From positions 1-7,432 of the forward strand of contig JACQDG010000262.1 of the NCBI GenBank assembly GCA_016201185.1: DNA of 7,432 nt, read 5' to 3'. Every line of letters starts with the position of its first letter. Positions within the stretch are counted from its first letter, which is position 1. The position numbers and the translations under genes are program-made. Positions 5,889 to 7,432 of the stretch are shown in pieces. Source of the DNA: Acidobacteriota bacterium. Lineage in GTDB: Bacteria; Acidobacteriota; Terriglobia; Bryobacterales; JACQDG01. Under the pieces are notes generated by a model, which was given only the letters and a program-made list of their open reading frames with translations, was not told where the DNA came from and did not search any database.

Positions 5889-7404
5889 AAAGAAGACTAT
5901 AGTAAAGCTGGCGAAAGTGTTCCGCCGACTGCTGCGCGGTATAGTGCAAGCGGGCCCGCGCCAGAACCGCTGTGGAGAAAGTGACCCGCCGTGCGGCGCC
6001 CGCCTCTCCGTCTTCGAGTACGAAAATCAAGGCCCTCGCCAGGTCCTCAGGGTCGTTCGGCTTCACGAGCAGGCCCGTGTCGCCGAGCGTTTCAGCCACG
6101 CCGCCCACATCGGTGGCCACCACCGGGCGCCCGCTGAACATGGCCTCTAGCAGCGAGTACGGCGCACCTTCGGAAACGCTCGGCAAGCAAAAGACGTCTG
6201 CCTGGTGGTAGGCCGAGGCGCTGTCGGCCGTCTCGCCGAACTCAACCGAGGAATTCAGGCCCAGCGTCGAGCGGAGCGCCAGACACGTCTCGAAGTATTC
6301 CCGGTCCGGCGCTTCCCCCAAGATTTGAAATCGAGCTTCCGGGATTTGCGCCCGAACCAGCGCCGCGGCTCGCAGCAGAACGTCGATTCCCTTCCAGGGA
6401 CTAAAGCGGGCCACGGTGAGAACCGTCGGCCGCTTCCGCTCGCCCGGCTCCCGCGGGGCGAACCGTTCCGGATCCACGCCGTGGGGCGTCCAGCGGACCT
6501 TGCCCGCTTCCGCGCCCAGCCGGATCTGCCATTTCTGGTTGAAGGCGCACGGCGAGGAAATCACATCAGCGTAGTGATAGTTCATCCGCACCAGGGCCTC
6601 GTTCAGGCTCAGCAGGAAGCGCTTGACGGCCAACTCGCAATCTGCCCGGCCCAAATAAAGGTAGCACTCGCGCAGGTGCACGCGGTGCTCCGTGATAAGA
6701 AACCGGGAACCCTGCAACAGCTTCGCCAGCACGCCTGGAATCCCTGCCAGGCCGGCCGTTGAAGCATGAGTGATATCCACGGCAGGATAGGGGAGCGTCA
6801 CTATGGCCAGGTAGCGCTGCAGCCACCGCATGCAGTCTATCGCCTCCGCCAGGCTCAATTTGCCGGCGTGAAGAAAGGAATCCCGGCAGCAGCGCAAAAA
6901 TGCGTCCCAGGCTTCTGGCGAGGCCATCGTCCACGCATAGGCGCTGTTGCGGAAGTAAAGATGGAGATGCAACAGCCCGCCGGCCAGTTCTTCGGGAGAA
7001 GATTCGGAAGATAGCAACGCCCGGATGGTGATTTCGAAAGGCTCGAGGAAATTATCTGGAATTACCTCGCCGGTGGTCCCTAGCTGGCGCAGGTAGGCTT
7101 TCGGAGTAAGATCGCTTTCCGATCCCGGACCCTCCATGCCCCATAAGGGCGCCAGCCGGCAGGTGCGGACGTTCTCCCGAAGCTCCCAAATCGGCGTCTG
7201 TTCTGGCGAGTTCGTGATGGCGAAAAGATGAAAATCCACGTCGGACAGGCGCCGGATTAACTGGTCGCACCACACGCTGACCCCGCCTCGATAGCAGGGG
7301 TAGGCGCCGTCCGTTGTAAGGAGAACGGATGGGGGCCTGGATCTCAAGGGTTCCTTCCTCCGCTCCGGGGGAGGACACCTCCTGCGGACACCTCCTGAGC
7401 ACAC
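5818..7404 (-). CDS. pelF: PelF-type GT4 glycosyltransferase
   Basis: PelF is the cytosolic nucleotide-sugar-dependent glycosyltransferase that polymerises Pel exopolysaccharide at the inner membrane. Length fits: 528 residues from GTG 7404, 509 from TTG 7347, against about 507 in Pseudomonas. Numbering from 7404, the N-terminal DUF3492-type half opens with TDGAYPCYRGGVSVWCDQLI (31-50), then HASTAGLAG (213-221) and TEHRVHLRE (238-246). A strongly PelF-like block NYHYAD with FNQKWQIRLGA (275-298) leads into the GT4 half: TPHGVDPERF (306-315), VARFSPWKGIDVLL (331-344) and the EX7E motif E412/E420 in SEGAPYSLLEAM, then VVATDVGG. TTG at 7347 is the better start because GGAGG at 7361-7357 lies nine bases before it and residues 1-19 do not look conserved. 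The Ala-rich tail overlaps the start of the pelG-like gene. The upstream frame is open to the edge, so an earlier start cannot be excluded. Confidence 0.92.
   Translation of the reverse strand: MCSGGVRRRCPPPERRKEPLRSRPPSVLLTTDGAYPCYRGGVSVWCDQLIRRLSDVDFHLFAITNSPEQTPIWELRENVRTCRLAPLWGMEGPGSESDLTPKAYLRQLGTTGEVIPDNFLEPFEITIRALLSSESSPEELAGGLLHLHLYFRNSAYAWTMASPEAWDAFLRCCRDSFLHAGKLSLAEAIDCMRWLQRYLAIVTLPYPAVDITHASTAGLAGIPGVLAKLLQGSRFLITEHRVHLRECYLYLGRADCELAVKRFLLSLNEALVRMNYHYADVISSPCAFNQKWQIRLGAEAGKVRWTPHGVDPERFAPREPGERKRPTVLTVARFSPWKGIDVLLRAAALVRAQIPEARFQILGEAPDREYFETCLALRSTLGLNSSVEFGETADSASAYHQADVFCLPSVSEGAPYSLLEAMFSGRPVVATDVGGVAETLGDTGLLVKPNDPEDLARALIFVLEDGEAGAARRVTFSTAVLARARLHYTAQQSAEHFRQLYYSLLYEDSELSAAAAAGSVAVTGAGCS
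7357..7361 (-). promoter_or_regulatory. Ribosome binding site supporting a TTG start for pelF
   Basis: GGAGG on the minus strand, inside GCGGAGGAAGG, lies nine bases before TTG at 7347-7345. The protein from that TTG begins RSRPPSVLLTTDGAYP after the initiator, close to where PelF proteins normally start. This decides the start in favour of 7347 over the GTG at 7404. Confidence 0.6.
7373..7397 (-). repeat. Tandem 13-base repeat carrying two consensus Shine-Dalgarno sequences upstream of pelF
   Basis: GGACACCTCCTG occurs at 7373-7384 and 7386-7397, a perfect 12-base direct repeat with period 13. On the minus strand each copy contains AGGAGGTG, the full complement of the 16S rRNA 3' end. Neither copy has an in-frame pelF start at good spacing, whereas the TTG at 7347 has its own site. 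The copy nearer the gene also forms GGAGG-TGT-CCTCC, a five-base-pair hairpin that would hide it. This may be leader regulation or a chance duplication. Confidence 0.55.
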
Positions 7405-7432
7405 ACCTATCTTCCGCCGCAGGGTGCGTCCC

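Noticed and set aside
7407..7432. Possible end of an upstream minus-strand gene (TAG at 7409-7407)
   Set aside because: Only about seven codons are visible before the window edge, too few to tell a real gene end from chance.
1..7432. Search for CRISPR arrays, tRNA/rRNA, insertion sequences, phage or toxin-antitoxin genes
   Set aside because: No spaced repeat array, cloverleaf, transposase-like or phage-like protein was seen; the only repeats are propeller codons and the short tandem pair before pelF.

Overview
The window is GC-rich and densely coding, and every gene I can support lies on the minus strand. A Ser/Thr kinase fused to a TolB/PD40-type propeller, a secreted GH36 glycosidase and Pel-type polysaccharide genes together suggest an Acidobacteriota genome (Bryobacterales/Solibacter-like). 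That placement rests on gene style and my memory of similar proteins, not on a marker gene.

Layout in transcription order, right to left. (1) 7404-5818: an intact PelF-type GT4 glycosyltransferase. Its better-supported start is a TTG at 7347 with a strong ribosome binding site. (2) 5888-4541: a PelG-type multi-membrane-span polysaccharide transporter. It begins inside the end of pelF and is broken by one frameshift near 5466, so it reads as two overlapping frames. (3) 4540-4369: a 172-base gap with a possible hairpin and a TATACT element. (4) 4368-2149: an intact, probably exported GH36 alpha-galactosidase-like enzyme. (5) 2148-2062: a short gap with overlapping inverted repeats and another TATACT element. 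(6) 2055-1: a Ser/Thr kinase, a membrane span and a propeller, broken by one extra G at 1196-1198 and running off the left edge. No stretch over 300 bases lacks a gene.

PelF and PelG are the cytosolic polymerising enzyme and its inner-membrane partner for a Pel-like amino-sugar polymer. The GH36 enzyme immediately downstream, in a family that cleaves alpha-galactosides and alpha-N-acetylgalactosaminides, could act on that polymer outside the cell, since Pel is rich in alpha-linked GalNAc/GalN. This link is inferred from position and family only. The kinase may be an independent signalling gene.

The most notable features are the two single-event frameshifts in otherwise well-conserved genes, the soluble N-terminal extension of the PelG-like protein, the variant active-site motifs of the GH36 enzyme, and the tandem Shine-Dalgarno-like repeat ahead of pelF. 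I found no RNA gene, CRISPR array, insertion sequence or clear phage or mobile signature.
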